From Bacteroides bouchesdurhonensis (GTDB lineage: Bacteria > Bacteroidota > Bacteroidia > Bacteroidales > Bacteroidaceae), in assembly GCF_900155865.1 (NCBI RefSeq), contig NZ_LT707006.1, positions 5,129,779 through 5,193,778 on the forward strand: a stretch of DNA of 64,000 nt. Reading direction: 5' to 3'. Position 1 is the first letter of the stretch. The number at the start of each line of letters is the position of its first letter. The translations under genes and the position numbers were made by a program. Of this stretch, positions 45,612 to 54,381 are shown piece after piece. The notes under the pieces were generated by a model. The model worked only from the letters and a program-made list of their open reading frames with translations. It did no database searches and was not told the DNA's origin.

Positions 45612-47075
45612 TTAATTAATACTGTTCAACAAATCCACTTTTCCTTCATTTACCAATTTAAGGATCAACTCTCCGAAGAGTGTGTTCTGCCATGCAAACC
45701 AAGCACGGGTAAATTTCTCCGGATTATCTTTATGGAATGATTCATGCATAAATCCTTTTCCCGCATCAGTGTCCATCAACATCTTGATACATGCTTTGAT
45801 TTCTGCATCGTCTTTACTGGTAAAAGCCTTCATCATAATGCTCATCGGCCAAATCATATCATATCCGATATGCGGTCCGCCAATACCTTCACCGGCTGTT
45901 CCTTTGAAGAAGTAAGGATTATCTTCGCTCCAAACAAACTTACGGGTATTCTGATAGATCTTGTCGTTTACATCTACATCACCCAGATAAGGCATCGCAA
46001 GCAAACTCGGTACATTAGCGTCGTCCATCAACAGGTGATTACCGAACCCATCTACTTCGAAAGCATACATCTTGCCATATTTAGGATGTTTGTATACTGC
46101 ATATTTCTTTAAAGCAGTCTCAACTTCTTTTGCCAATGATTTGCATTCTTTTGCCAGGTCCTCTTTCTGATTGACAGTTTCCAGAATCTCGGCAGCTTTA
46201 CGCAATGAAGATACAGCAAAGAAATTAGAAGGAACTAAGTATTGCAATGTAGTAGCATCATCCGAAGGACGGAAACAAGACACGATCAATCCTACAGGAT
46301 TTACCGGAGCTCCCAATCCATCATTATTCAATGTATCCAAAGCACGTTCGGTCTTACGTTGGAATTTATAAGGTCCAACTCCTTCTTTGCGTTGTTGTTC
46401 CTTGAAAGTCTTCAGAATCTGAGTGATTGCCTGAATCCACTCTTCAGTAAAAATACTTGCATCACCGGTTGTTTTCCAATAATGGTAAGCCAAGCGTAAG
46501 GGATAACACAATGAGTCGATTTCCCATTTGCGCTCATGCAATTCCGCTTTCATGTCTGTGATGTCAGTCATCCATTCATTATCTTCTACCGGACCGTCAT
46601 TAAACGCATTTGCATACGGATCGATATTGATACATTTGAACTGGCGGAGGATAACTCCAGCCAGCATTTGTTTCAATTTAGGATCAGAATTTGCTAGCTG
46701 TACGTAGGGCCAAACCTGTGCACCTGAGTCACGAAGCCACATCGCATGTATGTCTCCTGTATATACAAAGGTATCCGGTTTACCATCTTTTCCAATACGG
46801 AAATGTACAGTAGTATCCAATGTATTTGGAAAACAGTTTGTAAACATCCAGGCTAATTTCTCATTCTTCAGCAACTTCTGTATGCGGAGAATTTCCTTTT
46901 CCACTGCATCCGAATGGAATAAACGTTCAGAGACTACCGGACGGTTATCCTTCTGAATGGCATCTGCAGCGCAAACATACATCTCTGACATACGGTCGGC
47001 AGCCTGTACTTGTCCTCCGCAAAGCAGCATAGCCGCCAGCATACCTGTATTAATATACTTTACTTGTTTCTTCAT
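45612..47075 (-). CDS. GH125 exo-alpha-1,6-mannosidase
   Basis: The 487-residue exported protein (signal to QVQA) has the (alpha/alpha)6-barrel GH125 signature YTGDIHAMWLRDSGAQVWPY (~105-125), DPYANAFNDGPVEDNEW and FGNHLLMDDANVPSLLAMPYL. Family enzymes hydrolyse alpha-1,6-linked mannose by inversion, as in yeast mannan backbone use. It is nine bases upstream of galM and six bases downstream of the glutaminase-family gene. Confidence 0.93.
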   Translation of the reverse strand: MKKQVKYINTGMLAAMLLCGGQVQAADRMSEMYVCAADAIQKDNRPVVSERLFHSDAVEKEILRIQKLLKNEKLAWMFTNCFPNTLDTTVHFRIGKDGKPDTFVYTGDIHAMWLRDSGAQVWPYVQLANSDPKLKQMLAGVILRQFKCINIDPYANAFNDGPVEDNEWMTDITDMKAELHERKWEIDSLCYPLRLAYHYWKTTGDASIFTEEWIQAITQILKTFKEQQRKEGVGPYKFQRKTERALDTLNNDGLGAPVNPVGLIVSCFRPSDDATTLQYLVPSNFFAVSSLRKAAEILETVNQKEDLAKECKSLAKEVETALKKYAVYKHPKYGKMYAFEVDGFGNHLLMDDANVPSLLAMPYLGDVDVNDKIYQNTRKFVWSEDNPYFFKGTAGEGIGGPHIGYDMIWPMSIMMKAFTSKDDAEIKACIKMLMDTDAGKGFMHESFHKDNPEKFTRAWFAWQNTLFGELILKLVNEGKVDLLNSIN

Positions 47076-47081
47076 GATTTA

Positions 47082-49568
47082 TTATTTGTTTGAGTTATTT
47101 AGTTTACCTTCAAGCATTTTAATGAAATATCCTCCAACTACAGAACGAGCCTGGAAACCTCTTTGGTTAGGAGCATCTGTAAATACCCAGTCAGACATCG
47201 GAACACGATTCGGTGTTTCGTTCATGAACAAGTATACAGGATCAATGAACTTTTCGAAAGTTGCCTTATCGTTAGCCAAGGTAGCTGTCCACATAATCCA
47301 GTCTGTCTTGGTATATGTTTCACGGTTATCCAACGGAAGACCGTATTTATTCTGTTTTGTCAGATAGTAAGGAATTTCTGTTTCAGCAATCTTTGCCGGG
47401 AAAATCTGCAAATTCAGCAGTTTATCCCAAACAAGGTTATATTTCTGGCTCCATGTTCCCGGTTTGTCAAAGGTCAGACGATAGTGGTCACCGTCATTTG
47501 CCATTTTCTCCCATTCAACAGCCATATCTTTTGCTTTCTGAGTATATTTCTCTGCAACATCTTTCTTTCCTAACATGTCTGCCAGATAGCCATATGAAGC
47601 AACACCCATAATTGCTTTAATAGAAAGATTGGCATTGTGTGCAAAGTGTCCGGCAAAGTCGTCCGTACAAAGTTGGTTTTCAGGGTCCAAGCCATATTCA
47701 ACCAGATAGTCTGTCCATGTTGTCAAAGTTTCCCAATGTTTCTTTGCATACTCGGCATTTCCTTCCATAGCGGCAATAGCAGCAGCCAAAACCACCATAT
47801 TACCAGATTCTTCAATCGGCATATCTCCACCATAAGTCTGACCGTTAGCCATCGGATAAGTACCTACATCATGAGCAGCAAACGGTTTTGTCCATTTTCC
47901 ACTTTCACTATAATAGAAAATATGATTCATAGTAGCTTTCACCAGTTCCGGATTGTAGAGCAAAAGCAATGGAGCTCCAGGATAAGTCAAATCGACTGTT
48001 CCGATAGAACCGTTACTAAAGTTCTCTTTAGATAGGAATACCAAGTCACCATTCGGAGCTTCTACTAATTTATGAGCCGCAAGAGCCTGGCGATAAGCCA
48101 AAGCACAAAGTTCAGCATATTTACGTCCACCGGCTTCAGTAGCTTCTTGCATCAGTTTCTTATCGAATGCCGCACAATTCTTCATCTGTGTGTCATATTC
48201 TTTTTCAGCTTTCTGGAATTGTGAAACGATTGTTTCATTACCAGTGCGATTCCAATAGGGACGCAAGTTCTCTCCGAAATATTGGATTGAATAAATATCG
48301 TCATATCCAATCAACAGGTGACCGCTAGCTTTATTGGTTTCACCCAATGAACGTACCAAAGCCAGTTTATCATAACCTTCTGACGAAGGTGCTTCCAACT
48401 TATTCTCAGTAAAACTCTTACGCAGTTTTTTACCGTCTCCGATAGCATAAGTACTATTTTCTTTTTCGGCAGCCAGATAGAAATGTCCCCAATCAATACG
48501 TACATCATCACCTTTCTTTTTCAGTATTTCCTGATTACGGCTTCCGGTACGCAAGAATAACAAGTCACCTTCTGTAAAGCTGTCGGCTACAGATTCCTGG
48601 TGAGGCAAGTCGAGTGCCCATTGAGGAGAAACTTCAAAATAGATTTCTACTTCATGCTTCTTTCCGTCGTTAGAAGCTACTTCGTAAGAGATATAATTAA
48701 CCGGGCGCGTCATCAGGTCCAGATTATCCATAAACATAGGAGCAGTAAATGTCAGGTCCAAATCCACCGGGCCACAAGTAAAGGTGTAATAAGTCTGCAT
48801 AGGTTGCACATCGACAGATGTCTGTGTAGCTGTCTGACCGAAATACCGGCTATCATCCAACTCTACCAACAATCCGAAGTCCAACAATCCATTTGCTCCG
48901 CGGTTGTTGCAATAAGCGGCAATCAGATTATCACCTTTCTTCAAAGAAGCAATCACTTCATCCGACAATTTTACTTGTACATGCTTCTTACAAGCATTTC
49001 CTGTATCAACAACCTTGATTCCATTAATATAAATAATCACATCGTCGTCGTGAGAATATTCCAGGTATACATTTTTTCCAGTCAAGTCTTCCTGAATATC
49101 CGCTACACGACGTACCCAGATAAACTCTTCTCCCCATTGTGTCTTTGCTGCGGTTTCGTTCTCTTTTGTCCCGAATGCACCTTCTCCTTCTTTCCATGCG
49201 CTATCATCGAAATCAGCATTCTGCCATCCGTCAGCCGGTTTCTCAATGGTATATTTTCCTGTCCAAGTACCCTGTTCAGATGTTTTCACCAAAGGTCTCA
49301 ATTCCAGTTCTTCCATTCCCAGGAAGCGGTATAATTGCCCGTCTACTTTGGCTACACCTATTAAAGGGAAATCTTTTCCTGTCCAATGTTTTACAGAGCC
49401 GTCATACAAATTGTCTGTAAAAGACCAAGCACTGGTATAAGGATCTATCGTTACCAGCGGATAAGCCGGAGCACGCAACTCATTTTTCTCATGCCGTTCA
49501 ATCTGGGTGCTACAGCTAGAAAGTACAGAAGCTGCTCCCAGCAACAGCATCGTTAGTTTTTGTCTCAT
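47082..49568 (-). CDS. Glutaminase-family lipoprotein, copy 3 (single beta-sandwich insert)
   Basis: I start at the ATG of MRQKLTMLLLG (lipobox LSSCSTQ); nearby MNIM is possible. The 828-residue protein has the same domains as copies 1 and 2 but only one sandwich insert (WQNADFDDSAW ... YSHDDDVIIYINGIKV), which explains the ~130-residue difference. The C-terminal HDVGTYPMANG and PIEESGNMVVL match. Presence inside a glycan operon suggests glycopeptide or glycan substrates rather than free glutamine, but this is inference. Confidence 0.82.
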   Translation of the reverse strand: MRQKLTMLLLGAASVLSSCSTQIERHEKNELRAPAYPLVTIDPYTSAWSFTDNLYDGSVKHWTGKDFPLIGVAKVDGQLYRFLGMEELELRPLVKTSEQGTWTGKYTIEKPADGWQNADFDDSAWKEGEGAFGTKENETAAKTQWGEEFIWVRRVADIQEDLTGKNVYLEYSHDDDVIIYINGIKVVDTGNACKKHVQVKLSDEVIASLKKGDNLIAAYCNNRGANGLLDFGLLVELDDSRYFGQTATQTSVDVQPMQTYYTFTCGPVDLDLTFTAPMFMDNLDLMTRPVNYISYEVASNDGKKHEVEIYFEVSPQWALDLPHQESVADSFTEGDLLFLRTGSRNQEILKKKGDDVRIDWGHFYLAAEKENSTYAIGDGKKLRKSFTENKLEAPSSEGYDKLALVRSLGETNKASGHLLIGYDDIYSIQYFGENLRPYWNRTGNETIVSQFQKAEKEYDTQMKNCAAFDKKLMQEATEAGGRKYAELCALAYRQALAAHKLVEAPNGDLVFLSKENFSNGSIGTVDLTYPGAPLLLLYNPELVKATMNHIFYYSESGKWTKPFAAHDVGTYPMANGQTYGGDMPIEESGNMVVLAAAIAAMEGNAEYAKKHWETLTTWTDYLVEYGLDPENQLCTDDFAGHFAHNANLSIKAIMGVASYGYLADMLGKKDVAEKYTQKAKDMAVEWEKMANDGDHYRLTFDKPGTWSQKYNLVWDKLLNLQIFPAKIAETEIPYYLTKQNKYGLPLDNRETYTKTDWIMWTATLANDKATFEKFIDPVYLFMNETPNRVPMSDWVFTDAPNQRGFQARSVVGGYFIKMLEGKLNNSNK

Positions 49569-49597
49569 AATATTCATTTCTATTTTATAGATTCTAT

Positions 49598-51763
49598 TTA
49601 CCACTCAATTGATACATTTACTCCATTCGGATCATTTTCAAAGCTTAGTAGCAGTGTTTTCGAAGTTTCATCCCATTCGCCTTGCTCCGACTTCCCGTTC
49701 ACCTTTACGGTTTTAGGTTTGCTTGGCAGCAGAACCCTCGACACATTGGTTGTTTCCAACGGACTTTTCGCCACAAATGAATAGTTCTGCTTTCCTACTT
49801 TCTCATCATAAATACGGGAAGCACCGCAAAGAACTTTTGCTTTGACTTTGCCGGACACTTTATTTAAATCATACAGGTATCCCTGCTCGCCAGGTTGAAT
49901 CTGTTTCTTTGTCAGTACCGGCAAATCTTTATCAAACAGATCGATATATAATCCGGACAATGTCAAAGGCTCGTTTGAAACGCTTTCATCCATAACAGCC
50001 GCAATAGTATAGACACCTCTTTCTACTAAGAAACTGTTTTTTGTCTCGATCGCTTTGCCGGTCTTTTTCTGATAAGCAGATGAAATGGTTTCAAAATATT
50101 TCCGGTCATTTCCGGCTTTCAACACAAAATGTTTAGGATCTTCACGCATGACAATGACTCTTCCTTTACCATAGCGATAAGTTCCGTCTGTAGGATTCTG
50201 GGATAAATTCATCTTCTCGAACAGGTGTTCTGAAGGGGATTTATAATGATTGCCTTCTGTATTCCACCATTCCAGTACGGATTGATAAGGATCGATATCT
50301 TCTCCACAATAAACTAAGACTCCACCTTTCTTTACCCAATCTGCCAGATAAGTATGGTACTCGGGGCTCATCGGTTTCATATTCGAGTAGGACATCACCA
50401 ATACTTCAAGTCCTTTGAAGGTCTCTTTAAACGGAGTGTTTTCGATATGTACCAGCTCTACCGGAACCCCTCTTTTCAACAAGGGAAATGTTTGTCCGTA
50501 GAAACTGGAGAACTGAGGATCATCGTATCCGTGGTGAGTAGGAAAACGCTGGAACATCAATGAGTTAGCCATCAATACACCAATACCATGTGTACCGCTA
50601 ATCTTTTTTTCAGAAGTACGGATATCATTCAATGTATTAATCATGATTTGCATCTGGGTGGAATATGAACGCGGAATACGTTCTTTCCGGTCTGTTCCGG
50701 CTACCTGATACAATCCCAGGTAAATACGGTCGGGCCAAGGCATAACTTCATACGTATCAATCATCGGATACATAAGTTGTGCAGAAAAAGTAGCCTGATA
50801 ATTACGTTTAAAATCTTGCCAGTCTCTTGGGAAATCTTCTATCGGGTCCGTCAGAAAGTACATTTTCCGCTTTAAAGGAGCAGTCATGGACTTCATGCAG
50901 CCATATTCCAGAAAGGCATTTTCAAATACCCTTTCTTTTCTTACGCCATCATAGAAATTGGATTCACGTGCAGTACCCGTCCAGACTTGTGCAATATAAC
51001 CATCAACACAGTCCAATGAAGCCAAGCTAGCTTCAGGACTTACAATCTGCCAGGAAGTATAATTGATTAATGAGTGGGTAGGCACATAACATTTGATATC
51101 CAATCCCTTCAATTTTCCGTATTCTTTGGCATAGGAAAATATCTTATCCAATGCATTGTAATACAGATGGTATTTCAATTTATTGGAGAGATATGTGTTT
51201 TCGGGAGATTCTTGCTGGTCCCTCCATGGAAAATCATAATATTTCTGCCACTCCGACTTGAAAGCTTCGCTATATCCGCCACGCATCCAGAATTCCGGTT
51301 CTTCCAGAAAAATAGAAGTGATTCCTGCATCAATCACACGTTTTATCTGCATTTCTTGCATGTAACGGATAAAACTTTCGGTAGGGACAATGTAGGGCAC
51401 CAGATGTCCATGGGCAATTTCATCTCCGTTACGATCTCTTTGTCCTTCTTTCAGATGGTCATTAATCCCATCCCATTTTCCAAGAAAATAGTCCTGGTAA
51501 TTTCCCCACGCTACGCCAGTCATAAACTGTGTTTGGTAACCTTTATTTTTCCACGATTGCACCCGCTGTTCGAAGGTAACACCTGGTCTATCCGATGTAC
51601 CATATACGATTGCTGCGTCAGCACGCACATCTGTTTCCGGTTTCCAAGGATCAGCTGTTTGGAAGACAGTTTTAGTCTCTCTGTCTTTTACCTTTTGTGC
51701 ATTGATTGAATGACAACAGATTAATAAAAAACAAGAAACCAGCAGTAGTCGTATATTATTCAT
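49598..51763 (-). CDS. Exported (beta/alpha)8-type protein, possible new glycoside hydrolase family
   Basis: The 721-residue protein has a signal ending SINAQ. Residues ~50-370 show a barrel-like pattern with paired acidic residues (GITSIFLEEPEFWMRGGY, FLTDPIEDFPRDW). Residues ~400-500 (GLEVLVMSYSNMKPMS, WVKKGGVLVYCGEDIDPY) look like the amidotransferase-like trimerisation domain of GH42/GH-A enzymes, followed by a beta domain. I do not recognise the family. It lies between GH76 and the glutaminase-family gene. Confidence 0.65.
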   Translation of the reverse strand: MNNIRLLLVSCFLLICCHSINAQKVKDRETKTVFQTADPWKPETDVRADAAIVYGTSDRPGVTFEQRVQSWKNKGYQTQFMTGVAWGNYQDYFLGKWDGINDHLKEGQRDRNGDEIAHGHLVPYIVPTESFIRYMQEMQIKRVIDAGITSIFLEEPEFWMRGGYSEAFKSEWQKYYDFPWRDQQESPENTYLSNKLKYHLYYNALDKIFSYAKEYGKLKGLDIKCYVPTHSLINYTSWQIVSPEASLASLDCVDGYIAQVWTGTARESNFYDGVRKERVFENAFLEYGCMKSMTAPLKRKMYFLTDPIEDFPRDWQDFKRNYQATFSAQLMYPMIDTYEVMPWPDRIYLGLYQVAGTDRKERIPRSYSTQMQIMINTLNDIRTSEKKISGTHGIGVLMANSLMFQRFPTHHGYDDPQFSSFYGQTFPLLKRGVPVELVHIENTPFKETFKGLEVLVMSYSNMKPMSPEYHTYLADWVKKGGVLVYCGEDIDPYQSVLEWWNTEGNHYKSPSEHLFEKMNLSQNPTDGTYRYGKGRVIVMREDPKHFVLKAGNDRKYFETISSAYQKKTGKAIETKNSFLVERGVYTIAAVMDESVSNEPLTLSGLYIDLFDKDLPVLTKKQIQPGEQGYLYDLNKVSGKVKAKVLCGASRIYDEKVGKQNYSFVAKSPLETTNVSRVLLPSKPKTVKVNGKSEQGEWDETSKTLLLSFENDPNGVNVSIEW

Positions 51764-51798
51764 GATAGTATATGGTATTAGAGTCGAAAATTATCTGG

Positions 51799-53058
51799 TT
51801 ATTTATCTGCCGGGAATAAAAGCATTAACGCAGGTATTCCGGAAGCAGAATAACTGTCGATATCTGCTCCGTCCGGCAGCACTTTCCAATATTCGCCTCC
51901 ACAAACATTACGTGTTTTATCTCTATTTGCCCAACCTACTTCAATATTATGCTTCAGGAATGGGAGATATTGATTCTGACCGCAGTCGTATACTAGCATT
52001 GCCATATATTGAGCGAAAATAGCAGTGTAAATACCTTGCTCAATTCCCTTCTCGAAAGGTAACAGGTTATGTTCGGCAGACATTTCCTTTACAGAATAGT
52101 CGGCTGCAAGTATAGCATTATTCAAATAACTTTTTTTCCCGGTAGCTTTATAGAGTAAAACGGATGCTCCAATGAAAGTAGCCTGATTATAAATATGTGC
52201 TTTCCATGCCGGAGTGCCTTTACCATGACGGCTATCGGCCACCTTTCCGGTTTTCTTATCCAGCAGGTTCTCTACACCCCATTCATAAATTTCTTTCCCT
52301 TTAGCCAGATATTGTGCTTTAGTCTGATATTTGGGTGCCTCTTCAGCAGATTCCTTTCTCCGTTTCGGCACATTATTATAAAGAGTAAGTGCAGCTACCA
52401 CCACCGGGAAGTTGATACATGCCATTTTACCATCATTCGGTTGATTGGGTTTCGGATTCCGTATCGGTTGCCATTGCCAGAACATTCCGCCATTTACTTT
52501 GTCATACGAACCGGTATCTCCTACTTTCTTTGATCCGTACCACACACGACTAAAGCTCTCTTCCGAGAATCGGAGGTAGTCCTCTACTCCAAACAATTCG
52601 TAAGCACGTGCCAAAGTAATGGTCCACCACATGATATCATCATAAATAAACCATCCGGTATTTTCATTATTATCATCAAAATCGAAATGAGCGTACTGAG
52701 CTTTATTTCCTGCATATATCTTATCACAAAGCTCTTTGTAGTAAGCAGTCTTTTGCTTATCGTTTTGAGCTTTGGCTAATTTATAGGCATTCATTGCCAT
52801 ATCCCAATAGGTAGGTTGGCACCAGATAGCTGCCGCACCGTTGAAACGATCTTTTGCACTTTTATCAGAAGAATTGGTCTTATAGATATATTTGACAGGA
52901 TCAAGCAATGTCCGGTTGAATCCTTCGTATGCAGCCCATACATCATCATTCGTATACGCAAATGGCTTGTGCTGTGTTTTTCCCGGAACTTCCATTCCGG
53001 TCATTGTCGTAGATACTGCCAGCAGTAAAATTAGGGCCAAGAGAGTCTTGTTTTTCAT
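51799..53058 (-). CDS. GH76 endo-alpha-1,6-mannanase
   Basis: The 419-residue exported protein is of the GH76 alpha/alpha barrel type. The consecutive catalytic aspartates are in FIYDDIMWWT (~139-140), with AIWCQPTYWDMAMNAY and GGMFWQW nearby. The family cuts the alpha-1,6-mannan backbone of fungal mannoproteins. It is the first gene of the operon that goes on to the GH125, GH92 and GH127 genes and has the shared box at 53129-53147 upstream. Confidence 0.92.
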   Translation of the reverse strand: MKNKTLLALILLLAVSTTMTGMEVPGKTQHKPFAYTNDDVWAAYEGFNRTLLDPVKYIYKTNSSDKSAKDRFNGAAAIWCQPTYWDMAMNAYKLAKAQNDKQKTAYYKELCDKIYAGNKAQYAHFDFDDNNENTGWFIYDDIMWWTITLARAYELFGVEDYLRFSEESFSRVWYGSKKVGDTGSYDKVNGGMFWQWQPIRNPKPNQPNDGKMACINFPVVVAALTLYNNVPKRRKESAEEAPKYQTKAQYLAKGKEIYEWGVENLLDKKTGKVADSRHGKGTPAWKAHIYNQATFIGASVLLYKATGKKSYLNNAILAADYSVKEMSAEHNLLPFEKGIEQGIYTAIFAQYMAMLVYDCGQNQYLPFLKHNIEVGWANRDKTRNVCGGEYWKVLPDGADIDSYSASGIPALMLLFPADK

Positions 53059-53128
53059 GATAACTGAATATTAGAATATTTTTCCAGTTACAAAGATTGC
53101 AGAAAATAAGGAAAGTTAATACAAATCT

Positions 53129-53147
53129 CTATTCAATAAAGGATAAA
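53129..53147 (-). promoter_or_regulatory. Shared operator-like box upstream of GH76
   Basis: In the direction of transcription it reads TTTATCCTTTATTGAATAG, nearly identical to the boxes at 57569 (GH43) and 57650 (GH67). It lies 70 bp before the GH76 start codon. Confidence 0.6.
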
Positions 53148-53196
53148 AACTAGTCAAAACGCCTTTTATATTGCATTATGACAAGTATATGACACA

Positions 53197-53230
53197 AAAA
53201 TCCCCTTATCTGCAACTGCAAATAAGGGGA
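53197..53230 (-). terminator. Terminator of the GH43 gene at 53260
   Basis: TCCCCTTAT (53201-53209) and ATAAGGGGA (53222-53230) pair perfectly, and the minus strand continues TTTTTGTG. Confidence 0.85.
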
Positions 53231-53259
53231 AATCTACTATACAATATTAAATGTGTCCT

Positions 53260-54264
53260 TTAAAACTCCGGCTTATCAGCCTTCAATGATGGAGTAGCCC
53301 CTTGTACATACGGCCAGCCATCTTGCCAATAAATACGATCTAACATCAGGACTCGTCCCGACGGATTGGCCGTACTGACTGCATGATAAAATATCCAGTC
53401 TGCACCCTTCTTATCTGAAACAATTTCTGAGTTATGGCCGTTTCCTACAAACGCATCATTCTTCCCAATCAGGATTTCATGGTTGTTCTCCAGCATCGGA
53501 CGACCGCTCTTATCCACATAAGGTCCAAACAAGCTTTCCGAACGTCCTACAACCGTTGTATAAGTACTCTTCAATCCCTCACAACAGCTACCGATAGAAG
53601 CAAACAAATAATAATATCCGTCCCGTTTGTGAATATAAGTGCCTTCGTAGGCATTACCGGCAATTTGCAAGATTGGAGCGTCTTCTTTCAAAGCAAGCCC
53701 GTCTTCTGTCAACTCCGTACCATATATTCCATGAAAACTACCCCAGAAAAGATATTTCTTACCATTATCTTCTATGTAAAAAGGGTCGATACAATTTTGT
53801 ATCTTGATCTCATTGCTTCGGAACATTTTGCCATGATCAATAAAAGGACCTTCCGGTTGATTGGCAACAGCGACACCAACACCGCATGTCCATTCTCCAC
53901 CCCAAACTGACATGGAATAATATAGCACATAGCGGTTACCTATTTTATTAATATCAGGAGCCCAGATTCCACCTTTGGGTTCAAATGTAGGACGAGTTGT
54001 TTTGGTAAAAGCCGTTCCTACAAAATCCCAGTCTACAAGGTTTTTTGATCGATGAATCGGGACATTTTTGATATCTTCCGTAGCATACAGATAGAAATAA
54101 CCGTCTTCACCTTTAATAACCGTTGGATCCGGTAAACTATAATTGATTACAGGATTACAGTACTGTTTCTTATCAGTATCCGCCCCTCCGTCTGGTGCAG
54201 ACTGAGAGAATAAAGCTGCCGAACAACCTACAGCCATTAAAAGAAAAAGTGATCTAAGCATCAT
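53260..54264 (-). CDS. GH43-family glycoside hydrolase, copy 1
   Basis: I start at MMLRSLFLLM (334 residues); the longer frame to 54366 crosses the preceding terminator. The five-bladed propeller shows the catalytic residues of GH43: Asp in YSLPDPTVIKGEDG, Asp in IWAPDINKIGNRYVLYYS and Glu in YEGTYIHKRDGYYYLFAS. Family enzymes are arabinofuranosidases, xylosidases or related; this one ends just after RPVL-type strands. Gene stands between two terminators and likely has its own promoter. Confidence 0.88.
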   Translation of the reverse strand: MMLRSLFLLMAVGCSAALFSQSAPDGGADTDKKQYCNPVINYSLPDPTVIKGEDGYFYLYATEDIKNVPIHRSKNLVDWDFVGTAFTKTTRPTFEPKGGIWAPDINKIGNRYVLYYSMSVWGGEWTCGVGVAVANQPEGPFIDHGKMFRSNEIKIQNCIDPFYIEDNGKKYLFWGSFHGIYGTELTEDGLALKEDAPILQIAGNAYEGTYIHKRDGYYYLFASIGSCCEGLKSTYTTVVGRSESLFGPYVDKSGRPMLENNHEILIGKNDAFVGNGHNSEIVSDKKGADWIFYHAVSTANPSGRVLMLDRIYWQDGWPYVQGATPSLKADKPEF

Positions 54265-54308
54265 ATAAGATTGATTTAAAAGTTTGGCAAAGATAAGAAA
54301 AAAAATAG

Positions 54309-54348
54309 AAATTGAACCGGCGGAAATCTCCGCACGGTTCAATTTCAC
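54309..54348 (-). terminator. Terminator of the GH2 gene
   Basis: AAATTGAACCG...GCGGA pairs with TCCGC...CGGTTCAATTT; the minus strand continues CTATTTTTTTTC. It lies ~35 bases after the GH2 stop. Confidence 0.85.
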
Positions 54349-54381
54349 CATGAGATCAGTATTCAATTACAAACTTTTGTC

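Noticed and set aside
48600..49334. 244-codon plus-strand frame opposite the glutaminase-family gene
   Set aside because: Antisense shadow of a conserved protein; no signal, no family, and the opposite strand has clear domains.
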